Assembly: GCF_033963835.1 (NCBI RefSeq)
Contig: NZ_JAXBME010000029.1
Coordinates: 1 to 34,245 of the forward strand
Length of the DNA: 34,245 nt
Direction of reading: 5' to 3'
Source: Cytobacillus sp. IB215665
GTDB lineage: Bacteria; Bacillota; Bacilli; Bacillales; SM2101
Under the pieces are notes generated by a model. That model made no database searches and was not told the origin of the DNA. It was given only the letters and a program-made list of their open reading frames with translations. Positions within the stretch are counted from its first letter, which is position 1. Every line of letters begins with the position of its first letter. This document shows positions 25,951-34,245 of the stretch, piece by piece. A program made the position numbers and the translations under genes.

Positions 25951-26589
25951 CTATTCAGTTGGGTAGTTTTTAAGGAAATATACTAAAGATTGTAACTCAA
26001 CTGCTAAATCAATGTGATGAATTCTAATATGGTCAGGTACATTAATTCGAGCTGGTGTAAAATTCAAAATACCCTTAATACCTGTTTCTACTAAACGATC
26101 GGTCATCCCTTGAGCAACTGGTGCAGGTACAGTTAAGATGGCAACACTTACATCTTTGGTAATATATTTTTCTAAATCATCCATATGATAAATAGGAACA
26201 TCTCCAACTGTAGTGCCAATTTTTTGCTCATCAACATCAAATGCAAGTTCAATTTTCATATTATTATTTTTAATAAAATTGTAATTTAAAAATGCAGTAC
26301 CTAAATTCCCGACCCCGATTAACACCACTTTTGTCAGTTCATCTTGATCTAGTGTTTGTCGAAAAAACGTTAATAAATAATTAACATTATAACCATACCC
26401 TTTTTTACCTAAAGCACCAAAATACGAAAAATCTCTACGTATTGTTGCTGAATCTACTTTTACAGCCTCGCTTAACTCAGCAGAAGATACGCGCTGCTTA
26501 CCTGCAGCATGAAGATTTTTAATGAATCGATAATACAATGGTAAACGCTTTGCAGTAGCTTGTGGAATTTTTGTTTGTTCGTTATTCAC
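25951..26589 (-). CDS. rex: Redox-sensing transcriptional repressor Rex
   Basis: A 212-residue repressor that leaves its DNA sites when NADH rises. The N-terminal winged helix (about 1-80) contains [20 protein letters not shown], and the Rossmann domain has GVGNLG (92-97) for NAD(H). The C-terminal helix ends in [11 protein letters not shown]. The start is GTG at 26589 with GGGGG seven bases before it. moaC ends 32 bases upstream, so the two may share a transcript. I see no clear Rex site beside it. Confidence 0.95.
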   Translation of the reverse strand: MNNEQTKIPQATAKRLPLYYRFIKNLHAAGKQRVSSAELSEAVKVDSATIRRDFSYFGALGKKGYGYNVNYLLTFFRQTLDQDELTKVVLIGVGNLGTAFLNYNFIKNNNMKIELAFDVDEQKIGTTVGDVPIYHMDDLEKYITKDVSVAILTVPAPVAQGMTDRLVETGIKGILNFTPARINVPDHIRIHHIDLAVELQSLVYFLKNYPTE

Positions 26590-26621
26590 TTCTATTCCCC
26601 CACATTCAAACAGCTATTCAT

Positions 26622-27107
26622 TCACTGCTCTCTAATAAAGTCTCCGTTCTTTCCACCAGTCTTCTCTAATAAATAAGTTGGACCAATAACCATACCTTTA
26701 TCAACTGCTTTACACATGTCATAAACAGTTAAGGCACATGTGCTAGCAGCAGTTAAAGCTTCCATTTCAACACCTGTACTACCCTTCGTTTTAACTTCTA
26801 CGATAATAATAAGCTTGTATAAGTGCTTTTCTTCTTCCCATGTAAATGTGATATCGACACCCTTTAAACTAATTGGGTGACACATCGGGATAATATCTGA
26901 TGTTTTTTTTGCAGCCATAATACCAGCCACTTGAGCTACAGCTAAAACATCCCCTTTTTTTATTTTTGAATGAATAATTTGTTCATAAATTTCTTTACTA
27001 ACTGAGATACTTGATCTCGCTATAGCAGTTCTTAATGTTTCGCCCTTTTCAGAAATATCAACCATCTTTGCTCTACCTTGATCATTAAAATGTGTAAATG
27101 AAGACAC
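26622..27107 (-). CDS. moaC: Cyclic pyranopterin monophosphate synthase MoaC
   Basis: Second step of molybdenum cofactor synthesis: it turns the MoaA product into cyclic pyranopterin monophosphate. The 161-residue protein has IPMCHP (73-78), [10 protein letters not shown] (109-118) and [10 protein letters not shown] (128-137), the conserved active-site segments. The start is GTG at 27107 with GAGAGGTG upstream. moaA is not in the window; a lone moaC next to rex is the arrangement I recall in B. subtilis. Confidence 0.95.
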   Translation of the reverse strand: MSSFTHFNDQGRAKMVDISEKGETLRTAIARSSISVSKEIYEQIIHSKIKKGDVLAVAQVAGIMAAKKTSDIIPMCHPISLKGVDITFTWEEEKHLYKLIIIVEVKTKGSTGVEMEALTAASTCALTVYDMCKAVDKGMVIGPTYLLEKTGGKNGDFIREQ

Positions 27108-27662
27108 TGTTGCTTTTCACCTCTCAATATGACTATACTACACTATTTTTACAATCCTGTCGTTACTTTAACAAGGCGTGAAAACTATATGTACACCCAA
27201 GTCCGTTTCTATCACCTTCTTAGTAAATGGCTTTTTCGTAAGTGGTGTGGCAATTGTAATTAATAATTTAGCCTATTGTTATAGTTTTAATGATGAAAAG
27301 GTGCAACAAATACTATGAGAAATCCTATTTATGTCTTAGTACAAGGCTTTTTTCGCATTAATTGCTGTTATTCGTTTTAAGAGAAAATACGTATAAACCT
27401 AGCGGTCGTAGCTTCTTTCCTCTTAATAAATGAGGTCAATTGCAAAAAATTTTATGAAAAGAGCCTATACATCGTACATGATATAAAAGCTAAGTCTAAA
27501 ATATCTTCACTAAGAAAGCGCATACAAATCAAACTGAACTATTGTTAAAAATAAGCACTTCTCAAACCTTAGATAGTTAAACATTGGAATCCAGTGAAAG
27601 AATATTGCTCATTTCATACATTTTAAGATACACTAAAACTATTATAACAGAGGTGAACTAAC
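27108..27662. other. Divergent intergenic stretch without a recognised feature
   Basis: About 550 bases between moaC (minus) and the ABC-F gene (plus). No long ORF and no aptamer that I recognise. Such a long leader before an ABC-F gene could hold an attenuator, but I could not find convincing stems with a T run. Confidence 0.5.
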
Positions 27663-29594
27663 ATGATAGTGTTACAAGTGAATCAGCTCACAAAATATTT
27701 TGGATCTGATCTTATTTTATCGAATATAAAGCTAGAAGTACAATTGAAAGATAGAATAGCTGTCGTTGGCCGTAACGGCGCTGGAAAATCAACCTTATTG
27801 AAAATAATAGCAGGATACATGTCTCATGATAGCGGAAGCGTCATGAAACCGAAAGATATTTCTATTGGATATTTAGCACAGCATAGTGGCTTAGATTCGG
27901 ACTTATCTATTTGGGAAGAAATGTTAACCGTGTTTGAACCGTTAAAAAAAATGGAGATAGAATTACGTAAACTAGAAGAAAAAATGTCCAATCAAAGCCT
28001 TATGTCAAACAAGGCAGATTACGACAAACTATTAAAAGAGTATGATCATTTACAAATTCAATATAAAGAACAAGGTGGCTATCAATATGAAGCTGATGTA
28101 CGAGCTGTTCTACACGGACTTCAGTTTTCCAGCTTTAATTACTCAACACCTATATCATCTTTAAGTGGTGGTCAAAAAACGAGGCTTGCTCTAGGGAAGC
28201 TATTATTAGCAAAGCCAAATTTATTAATACTAGATGAGCCTACTAACCACCTTGACATTGATACTCTTACTTGGTTGGAGCAATATTTACTCGGCTATCC
28301 AGGAGCTATTCTCATCGTATCTCATGACCGTTATTTCCTTGATAAAGTCGTTACACAAGTATACGAAATATCTCGAACTAATTCAGCAAAATTCATCGGT
28401 AATTATAGTGATTATTTAAAGAAGAAAGCAGAAAATTATGAACACGATTTAAAGCTTTATGAAAAGCAGCAAGGTGAAATTGCCAAGCTTAAGGATTTCG
28501 TTCAACGAAACTTAGCACGAGCTTCAACAACAAAACGAGCACAAAGTAGAAGAAAACAACTGGAGAAAATGACAGTCCTAGATAAGCCTACTGGAGATGA
28601 AAAATCGGCTTCGTTCCACTTCGACATCGAACGTCAAAGTGGAAATGAAGTTTTAAAAGCTAAAGACATTTCTGTTTCTTATGAAAACAACAAGCCTATT
28701 ATCCAACATATCAATTTTCAAATCATGAAAAGTGACAGTGTAGCTTTGGTAGGTCCAAATGGTATTGGGAAATCAACTTTACTCAAGGCAGCGATTAATA
28801 AGATACAAGCCCTACAAGGAGAATTTTCTTTTGGATCAAATGTTAAAGTTGGATACTATGACCAAGAACAAGCAAATCTTAGTTCAAATAAAAGTGTTCT
28901 TAATGAACTTTGGGATGAGTACCCATCAAAACCCGAGAAGGATATAAGGACAGTGTTAGGCAACTTTTTATTTTCAGGTGATGATGTGTTGAAGCCGGTA
29001 TCAACACTTAGTGGTGGCCAAAAGGCACGACTTGCGTTAGCAAAGCTTATGTTACAAAAAGCTAATCTGTTAATTTTGGATGAGCCTACAAACCATTTAG
29101 ACTTGGATAGTAAAGAAGTACTTGAAAATGCATTGATTGACTATCCTGGTACAATTCTATTCGTCTCCCACGACCGCTATTTTATAAACCGACTAGCTAC
29201 GAAAGTGTATGAACTTACTACAAACGGTATTACTGAATATTTGGGAGACTATGATTATTTCATATCAAAGAAAGCAGAAATTGAAGAACTTAAGCTGCTA
29301 AATGAACAAAAAGTAGTTAGTCCTTCAATCAAGGAAGATAAAACACAGACGAAGCTGACTTATGAACAAGACAAGGAAATGAAGAAATTACAGCGTCAAA
29401 GAAAAAGAAGAATCGAAGAGCTAGAAATAGAGATATCAAAACTCGAAGAAAAAATAGATAAAAATGAGACTCTCCTATGTGACCCAACTATCTTTCAAGA
29501 TCACGAAAAAGTGGCCGTGATTAATGAAGAAAACTCACAGTACCAGGAGCAACTAGAACAATTAATGACCGAATGGGAAACACTCCATGATTAG
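27663..29594 (+). CDS. ABC-F family ATPase (YdiF-like), ribosome-associated
   Basis: A 643-residue soluble protein with two ABC domains and no membrane part. Walker A motifs are GRNGAGKS (36-43) and GPNGIGKS (364-371), signatures LSGGQ (167-171 and 449-453), and both Walker B motifs read LLILDEPTNHLD. Between the domains lies a basic linker rich in Lys and Arg (about 255-300), and a charged coiled coil ends the protein (about 575-640). ABC-F proteins act on stalled or starting ribosomes; a role in antibiotic resistance is possible but housekeeping is more likely because the location matches ydiF of B. subtilis. GAGGTG precedes the ATG. Confidence 0.92.
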   Translation: MIVLQVNQLTKYFGSDLILSNIKLEVQLKDRIAVVGRNGAGKSTLLKIIAGYMSHDSGSVMKPKDISIGYLAQHSGLDSDLSIWEEMLTVFEPLKKMEIELRKLEEKMSNQSLMSNKADYDKLLKEYDHLQIQYKEQGGYQYEADVRAVLHGLQFSSFNYSTPISSLSGGQKTRLALGKLLLAKPNLLILDEPTNHLDIDTLTWLEQYLLGYPGAILIVSHDRYFLDKVVTQVYEISRTNSAKFIGNYSDYLKKKAENYEHDLKLYEKQQGEIAKLKDFVQRNLARASTTKRAQSRRKQLEKMTVLDKPTGDEKSASFHFDIERQSGNEVLKAKDISVSYENNKPIIQHINFQIMKSDSVALVGPNGIGKSTLLKAAINKIQALQGEFSFGSNVKVGYYDQEQANLSSNKSVLNELWDEYPSKPEKDIRTVLGNFLFSGDDVLKPVSTLSGGQKARLALAKLMLQKANLLILDEPTNHLDLDSKEVLENALIDYPGTILFVSHDRYFINRLATKVYELTTNGITEYLGDYDYFISKKAEIEELKLLNEQKVVSPSIKEDKTQTKLTYEQDKEMKKLQRQRKRRIEELEIEISKLEEKIDKNETLLCDPTIFQDHEKVAVINEENSQYQEQLEQLMTEWETLHD

Positions 29595-29641
29595 AAGAAA
29601 AGTGGAGACGACTGTTTTGCCTCGACAAGCGTTGGAACTAC

Positions 29642-29677
29642 AATCCTAGAAGGTGCTTTTTACCTTTTAGGATTGTA
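29642..29677 (+). other. Hairpin after the ABC-F gene
   Basis: ACAATCCTA pairs with TAGGATTGT, with AAGGT/ACCTT continuing inside. No T run follows, so this is a possible RNA stability element rather than a clean terminator. Confidence 0.5.
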
Positions 29678-29801
29678 GTGAAACGACCTCGAGAGGCTAG
29701 GGATACAGAAGAGAAGCGCAAGCCCCCAATAAGCACTACAATTATTGCAAAAAAGATGTTTCTTACACTTCATATGGATTGTAGTTGACTCTTCCACATA
29801 G

Positions 29802-29972
29802 TTATCCACAAACAATTCATTGTAATGTATGTTATACACCGACTTTTACACATTATCCACAGTTTTTATCAAAGTTATCCACTTATCCACTTGCTTCAAA
29901 AGTGCTTTTAAACTAGCTTTTGTTACTAATTTTCCACAATAGTATTTTTTCTGTGGATAAAGGTGTGGAAAA
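29802..29972. promoter_or_regulatory. Cluster of seven DnaA boxes
   Basis: Perfect TTATCCACA boxes lie at 29802-29810 and 29853-29861 and, inverted, at 29952-29960. One-mismatch boxes lie at 29875-29883 and 29883-29891 (TTATCCACT, sharing one base), 29930-29938 (TTTTCCACA) and, inverted, 29964-29972. Seven in 171 bases is far above chance. In B. subtilis a DnaA-box cluster near gcp (tsaD) is reported, as I recall, to titrate DnaA. Confidence 0.8.
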
Positions 29973-30004
29973 AGACCGTATCCTTAGGAAGAATCACGGT
30001 CTTT
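29971..30004 (-). terminator. Terminator of the thiL-tsaD operon
   Basis: AAAGACCGT (29971-29979) pairs with ACGGTCTTT (29996-30004), with further pairing CCTT/AAG inside. On the minus strand the T run at 29971-29967 follows. It lies 30 bases after the tsaD stop. Confidence 0.85.
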
Positions 30005-30034
30005 CATAACACTGTTATGTTATTATTCATTTTA

Positions 30035-31057
30035 CTATTGCTCAATATCAAGGCCAGGGTTCCCATTTAAAGCCATGTCCGAACGCTTTCCTTGTTTAAA
30101 TAATACACTACCTGCTGCTGCAATCATTGCCGCATTATCTGTACATAGAGTTAGCGGAGGAATAATTAATTCTATATCATCCTTTGACGAAAATTTTTCT
30201 TTAAGAGCAGCTCTTAACCCTTGATTAGCAGCTACACCACCAGCTAATAATACTTGTTGGACATTATACTTATCAACAGCTAACATCGCTTTTGTGACTA
30301 ATACATCTATTACGCTTGCTTGAAAGCTTGCTGCGATATCTTTTGTTTCTAAATCCTCACCACGTTGCTTCGCATTATGTAATGTATTTATCACAGCAGA
30401 TTTCAATCCACTAAAACTGAAATCAAAAGAACCTTCTTCAAGCCAAGCTCGAGGAAGCTTAATCGTCGCTTCTCCTTCATGAGCTAGTCGGTCAATGTGA
30501 GGACCACCTGGATATGGTAGTCCCAATGTTCTTGCAACTTTATCATAAGCTTCACCTACAGCATCATCACGTGTCTCTCCAATTACTTTAAATGATCCGT
30601 GTTTTTCCATATATACTAATTCTGTATGCCCACCTGAAACAACCAATGATATAAGTGGGAATTTCATTTCAGATACTAGTTGATTTGCATAAATATGTCC
30701 AGCTATATGGTGAACCCCAATAATAGGAATGTTGTGCGCAAGAGCAATAGCTTTGGCAGCATTGACACCAACTAACAAGGCTCCGACTAATCCTGGCCCT
30801 TCAGTAACAGCAATTGCATCGATCTCGTTATATGATATTTGCGCCTGCCTTAGCGCTTCTTCAAGCACAATGGTAATTTGCTCTACATGATGTCTAGAGG
30901 CTATTTCTGGCACAACTCCTCCAAAACGCTGATGACTTTCTATTTGGGATGCTACAACATTCGCTAAAATTTCACACCCATTTTTTATGATTGCTACAGC
31001 CGTTTCATCGCAGCTTGTTTCGATTGCTAAAATAATTTGATTTTGTATTTGTTCCAT
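30035..31057 (-). CDS. tsaD: tRNA t6A37 threonylcarbamoyltransferase TsaD
   Basis: Transfers the threonylcarbamoyl group to A37 of tRNAs that read ANN codons, working with TsaB and TsaE encoded just upstream. The 340-residue protein starts [13 protein letters not shown] and has the metal-binding HHIAGH (His117, His121) and the ASKH-fold segment VVSGGHTEL. The open frame extends to a GTG at 31072, but the ATG at 31057 overlaps the rimI stop by one base (TAATG) with GGGTGA before it, and is preferred. It is the last gene of the operon. The old name is gcp. Confidence 0.96.
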   Translation of the reverse strand: MEQIQNQIILAIETSCDETAVAIIKNGCEILANVVASQIESHQRFGGVVPEIASRHHVEQITIVLEEALRQAQISYNEIDAIAVTEGPGLVGALLVGVNAAKAIALAHNIPIIGVHHIAGHIYANQLVSEMKFPLISLVVSGGHTELVYMEKHGSFKVIGETRDDAVGEAYDKVARTLGLPYPGGPHIDRLAHEGEATIKLPRAWLEEGSFDFSFSGLKSAVINTLHNAKQRGEDLETKDIAASFQASVIDVLVTKAMLAVDKYNVQQVLLAGGVAANQGLRAALKEKFSSKDDIELIIPPLTLCTDNAAMIAAAGSVLFKQGKRSDMALNGNPGLDIEQ

Positions 31058-31506
31058 TATATATTCACCCACATTATTAATGCATCCTCTTGGTTATCTG
31101 TATAGTAATTCTTCCTAATTCCCCCATCATTAAATCCTAATTTGCGATAGAGCGATTGGGCAATTATATTTGATACCCTTACCTCTAATGTCATCGTCTT
31201 TGCTCCAAGTGCTTTTGCAAAATCCATCAGCTGCTTTAGCATGGCTTCTCCTAGTTTCCTGCCACGACATTCTGGTAACAAAGCTACATTCGTAATATGA
31301 GCTTCGTCTACTATAATCCATGCCCCACAATATCCAATAACTAGCCCGTCTTCTTCCGCTACGATATAATGGGCGTATTTGTTATTATTAATTTCACTTA
31401 AAAAGATGTCCTTACTCCAAGGGGTAGCAAAGGATGCCTCCTCCACCTTCAGTACATCTTGAATATCCTCAACATTCATTAACCTAAACAATGTTGTTGT
31501 TTCCAT
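31057..31506 (-). CDS. rimI: Ribosomal protein alanine N-acetyltransferase RimI
   Basis: A 149-residue GNAT acetyltransferase that modifies the N-terminal alanine of ribosomal protein S18. The acetyl-CoA motif is RGRKLGEA (81-88); the ending [20 protein letters not shown] is typical of RimI. The ATG at 31506 is preferred; an upstream in-frame GTG at 31518 is possible. The start lies inside the 3' end of tsaB and the stop overlaps the tsaD start, so translation is coupled. Confidence 0.93.
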   Translation of the reverse strand: METTTLFRLMNVEDIQDVLKVEEASFATPWSKDIFLSEINNNKYAHYIVAEEDGLVIGYCGAWIIVDEAHITNVALLPECRGRKLGEAMLKQLMDFAKALGAKTMTLEVRVSNIIAQSLYRKLGFNDGGIRKNYYTDNQEDALIMWVNI

Positions 31507-32212
31507 TTGCAGTTCCACTTTCTTTTTTCTGTGCTTCTAACCATTTCGCTTCTGCTTCAGCAAGGCGAATATAATTCGGTGAAAACTGGTGAATATCCTC
31601 ATTTTCCCTATGCATTCCTAGCAATGCCAATTCAGCTGGTCTTGGATTGTTTAAACTCTCAGCTGCAAACACTGCTTTACCCCTAAGCTCACTGATCATT
31701 ACTTCTTTATGTAAATCAACGTCATTACCTAACAATAATATTGGTTTATCGAGTGATGATAATGACTTAGCCCAGTCAGATGAGAGAACATTTTGATCTT
31801 GTTTCACTTGCTGCAATCCATCAGCTTTATATGAATACAATCCCGTATAAATTTGTCCCCGCCTGGCATCGAATAGCGGTGAAATATATCCAGGAAAAAA
31901 ATGCCCATTTGCTGCGAGTACTTCTAGGCTTGATACGCCTGAAAGTGGGATTTGTAATGACCATGCTAGTGTTTTTGCAATTGTAACACCGATTCTTACA
32001 CCAGTATAAGAACCTGGTCCTTTTGCAACAACTATTTTCGATAGTTCCTTTGTTGAAATATTAGAGTCCTGCAATAATGATTCAATTGCAGGCATGACAC
32101 GAATCGAATGATTCTTTTTTACATTTGTAATTATTTCTCCAATAACCTTACTTTCATCAACAAGAGCAATACCCATCACATCATTTGAAGAATCAATTGC
32201 TAACACTGTCAT
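31484..32212 (-). CDS. tsaB: tRNA t6A synthesis protein TsaB
   Basis: A 242-residue inactive relative of TsaD that holds the t6A complex together. It has the ASKH fold start LAIDSSNDVMGIAL and the conserved KGPGSYTGVRIGVTIAKTLA. It overlaps tsaE upstream by four bases (ATGA) and rimI downstream by 23. Full length for the Bacillus family (YdiC). Confidence 0.94.
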   Translation of the reverse strand: MTVLAIDSSNDVMGIALVDESKVIGEIITNVKKNHSIRVMPAIESLLQDSNISTKELSKIVVAKGPGSYTGVRIGVTIAKTLAWSLQIPLSGVSSLEVLAANGHFFPGYISPLFDARRGQIYTGLYSYKADGLQQVKQDQNVLSSDWAKSLSSLDKPILLLGNDVDLHKEVMISELRGKAVFAAESLNNPRPAELALLGMHRENEDIHQFSPNYIRLAEAEAKWLEAQKKESGTANGNNNIV

Positions 32213-32667
32213 TTGCTTAATATCTCCTTACATACTTGTTCATAACGTACGCCAATAGGTTCTAGCATAAGCTTCCGTTTATATTCACTCATATGATTAA
32301 TTCTCACTACTAGTCGTTCTACTGGTAACTGATCAGCAATTAAATGAGCCCACTCTACAACTGTGACTCCATTTCCTTCGAAATATTCTTGAAATCCAAG
32401 ATCTTCATACCCATTTTCTAATCTATATACGTCCATATGATAAAGAGGTACTTTACCTTGATACTCCTTAATGATTGTGAAAGTAGGACTATTTACATTT
32501 CTTGTAATCCCTAGTCCTTTCGCTAAACCTTTAGTAAATGTTGTTTTGCCTGCACCTAAATCACCTTCTAGTACAATCACATCACCCTGCTGCAAATAAT
32601 TAGCTAGCTCGTGTGCAATTTTCATTGTTTGCTCAGCAGAATCAGTTATAATTTCATAAGTTTTCAT
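32209..32667 (-). CDS. tsaE: tRNA t6A synthesis ATPase TsaE
   Basis: A 152-residue P-loop ATPase that resets the TsaB-TsaD complex between cycles. Walker A is GDLGAGKTT (35-43), followed by SPTFTIIKEY and HMDVYRL. The ATG at 32667 has AGGTGA five bases before it; the open frame begins three codons earlier at a GTG inside that ribosome site. thiL ends 12 bases upstream. Confidence 0.94.
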   Translation of the reverse strand: MKTYEIITDSAEQTMKIAHELANYLQQGDVIVLEGDLGAGKTTFTKGLAKGLGITRNVNSPTFTIIKEYQGKVPLYHMDVYRLENGYEDLGFQEYFEGNGVTVVEWAHLIADQLPVERLVVRINHMSEYKRKLMLEPIGVRYEQVCKEILSK

Positions 32668-32679
32668 CTTCTTCACCTA

Positions 32680-33672
32680 TCAATTGTTAAAATGGTTATA
32701 GCCTTTTTTTTGTACCGGTTTAACTTTCCCGTCATTTGTTTGTAGTAAAACTTCTGAAGTTCCAGATTTCACTTGCCCAATCGCTGTTACCTTATAATTT
32801 TGTTTAACACATTCTTTCTCAAAATGTTTCCAATCACTCTGCGGCAATGTACCTATGAGTTCGTAATCCTCTCCACCATACAGAGCTTTGATAACAGCTT
32901 CCTCACTACAAACATCACGTATTTGTTTACTTAAAGGAATGAGACCTTCTTCAAGATATATTGAAACATTACTAGCTTCAGCAATTTCATTTGCTTCACT
33001 AGCTAATCCATCACTAATATCATTTAACGCTACCCTATTATAACATGCCAGCAAACGGCCAACCTCCACACGAGGATAAGGCATTTGATGCTTGTTTACT
33101 AAATCTTTTTCAGTTAATTGATAAGAATATTTAATCCCATTATCTAATAACAACTGTAACCCTGCAGAAGAATCACCTAACGTCCCTGTAACAAACACGA
33201 TATCACCATCCTTAGCATTACTTCGAAAAAGTTTTTTTCCTTTTTCAACTTCACCAATGACGGTTACCGATATAACTAGTGGACCATTTGTAGATACAGT
33301 ATCTCCACCAATCATATCCATATCATAATTTCTAGCTAGATCATTCATTCCTGCATATATGACAAGAATATCTTCTTCCTTCCAATGTTTAGGTATAGCA
33401 ATGGATATTAAATAATAGAGAGGTATCCCCCCCATTGCTGCCACGTCACTTATATTAGCTGCTAAAGCTTTAAAGCCAATATGATAGGGCTTCATAGTAC
33501 TTCGCTTAAAATGGACTTCTTCTACCATCGTATCAATACATATTATTTGATCAAACTTATCCTTTGATGAGACTAATGCTGCATCATCTCCAATACCCAT
33601 TATTAAAGATGATTGGTTTACAACATGTGGTTTAATTTTGTTTATTAATGAAAATTCATCAATCACACTCAT
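32680..33672 (-). CDS. thiL: Thiamine-monophosphate kinase
   Basis: Phosphorylates thiamine monophosphate to thiamine diphosphate with ATP, the last step of cofactor synthesis. The 330-residue protein has the PurM-like fold motifs GIGDDAA (26-32), CIDTMVEEVHF (45-55), NISDVAAMGG (73-82) and MIGGDTVST. The ATG at 33672 has GGAGTGG before it; the open frame extends six codons to 33690 over that site. It is the first gene of the thiL-tsaE-tsaB-rimI-tsaD operon, which follows rRNA and tRNA genes as in B. subtilis rrnE. I saw no TPP riboswitch upstream. Confidence 0.95.
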   Translation of the reverse strand: MSVIDEFSLINKIKPHVVNQSSLIMGIGDDAALVSSKDKFDQIICIDTMVEEVHFKRSTMKPYHIGFKALAANISDVAAMGGIPLYYLISIAIPKHWKEEDILVIYAGMNDLARNYDMDMIGGDTVSTNGPLVISVTVIGEVEKGKKLFRSNAKDGDIVFVTGTLGDSSAGLQLLLDNGIKYSYQLTEKDLVNKHQMPYPRVEVGRLLACYNRVALNDISDGLASEANEIAEASNVSIYLEEGLIPLSKQIRDVCSEEAVIKALYGGEDYELIGTLPQSDWKHFEKECVKQNYKVTAIGQVKSGTSEVLLQTNDGKVKPVQKKGYNHFNN

Positions 33673-33920
33673 AAAATACCACTCCATCACGTTTATATAG
33701 TAAATTATTTTAATAAAGATTATTTGATCATCAAAATTGTCTTTAAGCCTTTTATTGTTGAAATACCACGAAATCTAGTCAATACTAATTTAATTCTTAA
33801 TAAGAAAAGACAACTAAATTTCTCTATATACATTATTTCTTTTTTATCACTAAATTAGAACAGTTTGTTGAGGTTTTATGGGATTTTATCACTATTTAGC
33901 TACAAACAATTCTAAAAATA

Positions 33921-33950
33921 TTTAAAGATGAACTACTCTGTTATTGTCAA
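33921..33950 (-). promoter_or_regulatory. Possible promoter of the thiL operon
   Basis: Minus strand: -35 TTGACA (33950-33945), 18-base spacer, -10 TTTAAA (33926-33921). It lies just after the tRNA terminator, so the operon would be independent of rRNA transcription. The -10 is weak and the leader is about 240 bases. Confidence 0.4.
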
Positions 33951-33962
33951 GTTTACAAATAC

Positions 33963-33989
33963 AAAAAAACGAAACATCTAGTTTCGTTT
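33963..33989 (-). terminator. Terminator of the rRNA-tRNA operon
   Basis: AAACGAAAC (33967-33975) pairs with GTTTCGTTT (33981-33989), 5-base loop, then a T run on the minus strand. It lies 15 bases after tRNA-Asp. Confidence 0.92.
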
Positions 33990-34003
33990 GAGTCAGTTAT
34001 ATA

Positions 34004-34079
34004 TGGCGGTCCCGACGGGAATCGAACCCGCGATCTCCTGCGTGACAGGCAGGCATGTTAACCGCTACACCACGGGACC
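34004..34079 (-). tRNA. tRNA-Asp (GTC)
   Basis: Minus strand: acceptor GGTCCCG pairs with CGGGACC, anticodon loop CTGTCAC with anticodon GTC, T loop TTCGATT, and encoded CCA at the 3' end. It is 76 bases long and close to the B. subtilis tRNA-Asp. Confidence 0.98.
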
Positions 34080-34091
34080 ATATTTTTTCTT

Positions 34092-34168
<77 letters not shown>

Positions 34169-34182
34169 ATAATAAAAATTTA

Positions 34183-34245
<63 letters not shown>

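Noticed and set aside
33673-33920. TPP riboswitch before thiL
   Set aside because: I looked for the conserved CUGAGA and ACCUGAUC-type segments and did not find them.

Overview
The window is AT-rich low-GC Firmicute chromosome, most likely an endospore-forming member of the Bacillaceae. It runs between two ribosomal RNA operons. The left edge holds the 5' tip of a 16S gene with two promoters. The right edge holds the 3' half of a 5S gene followed by initiator tRNA-Met and tRNA-Asp. Nearly all conserved genes lie on the minus strand, and their order from right to left (5S, tRNA-Met, tRNA-Asp, thiL, tsaE, tsaB, rimI, tsaD, ydiF-like ABC-F, moaC, rex, tatA, tatC, ydiL/ydiK, groES, groEL, then yeaC-yeaD-yebA-guaA-pbuG) is the order I recall from Bacillus subtilis.

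Layout: 1-580 rRNA start, promoters and a long hairpin. 581-4400 purine genes: the hypoxanthine/guanine permease pbuG and the GMP synthetase guaA, each behind its own guanine-type purine riboswitch on the minus strand. 4515-8847 a MoxR ATPase / DUF58 / transglutaminase operon. 9133-10256 (+) a small DUF2642-like gene and a manganese catalase. 10257-19987 an accessory island. 19988-22132 groEL and groES with a CIRCE operator. 22894-23850 (+) a CPBP membrane protease and a YdiK-like protein. 23997-27107 (-) a DUF2161 nuclease-fold protein, tatC, tatA, rex and moaC. 27663-29594 (+) an ABC-F ATPase. 29802-29972 a cluster of DnaA boxes. 30035-33672 (-) tsaD, rimI, tsaB, tsaE and thiL, then the tRNAs and 5S.

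The island (about 10.3-19.9 kb) is where the unusual content lies. It holds a decayed TPR gene, an IS3-family transposase remnant and the C-terminal stub of a tyrosine recombinase abutting the 3' end of groEL, so it looks like an old mobile-element insertion. The intact genes inside include a four-gene unit: a 49-residue six-cysteine peptide (missed by long-ORF searches), an attenuator-like hairpin, an ABC exporter without a peptidase domain, a MauE-like membrane redox protein and a membrane-anchored thioredoxin. This looks like a system for making and exporting a disulfide-bonded peptide. A second unit pairs an AT-hook plus ribbon-helix-helix regulator, with two identical-arm operators around its own promoter, with a four-histidine membrane protein that may bind two haems. 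Other island genes (17620, 18361, 18855) have no function I recognise.

Other points to check: tatA seems to start at an AUU codon, the guaA riboswitch has unusual loops but a clear antiterminator/terminator switch, and seven DnaA boxes sit just downstream of tsaD. All calls rest on reading the sequence and on memory of gene families; no database search was run.
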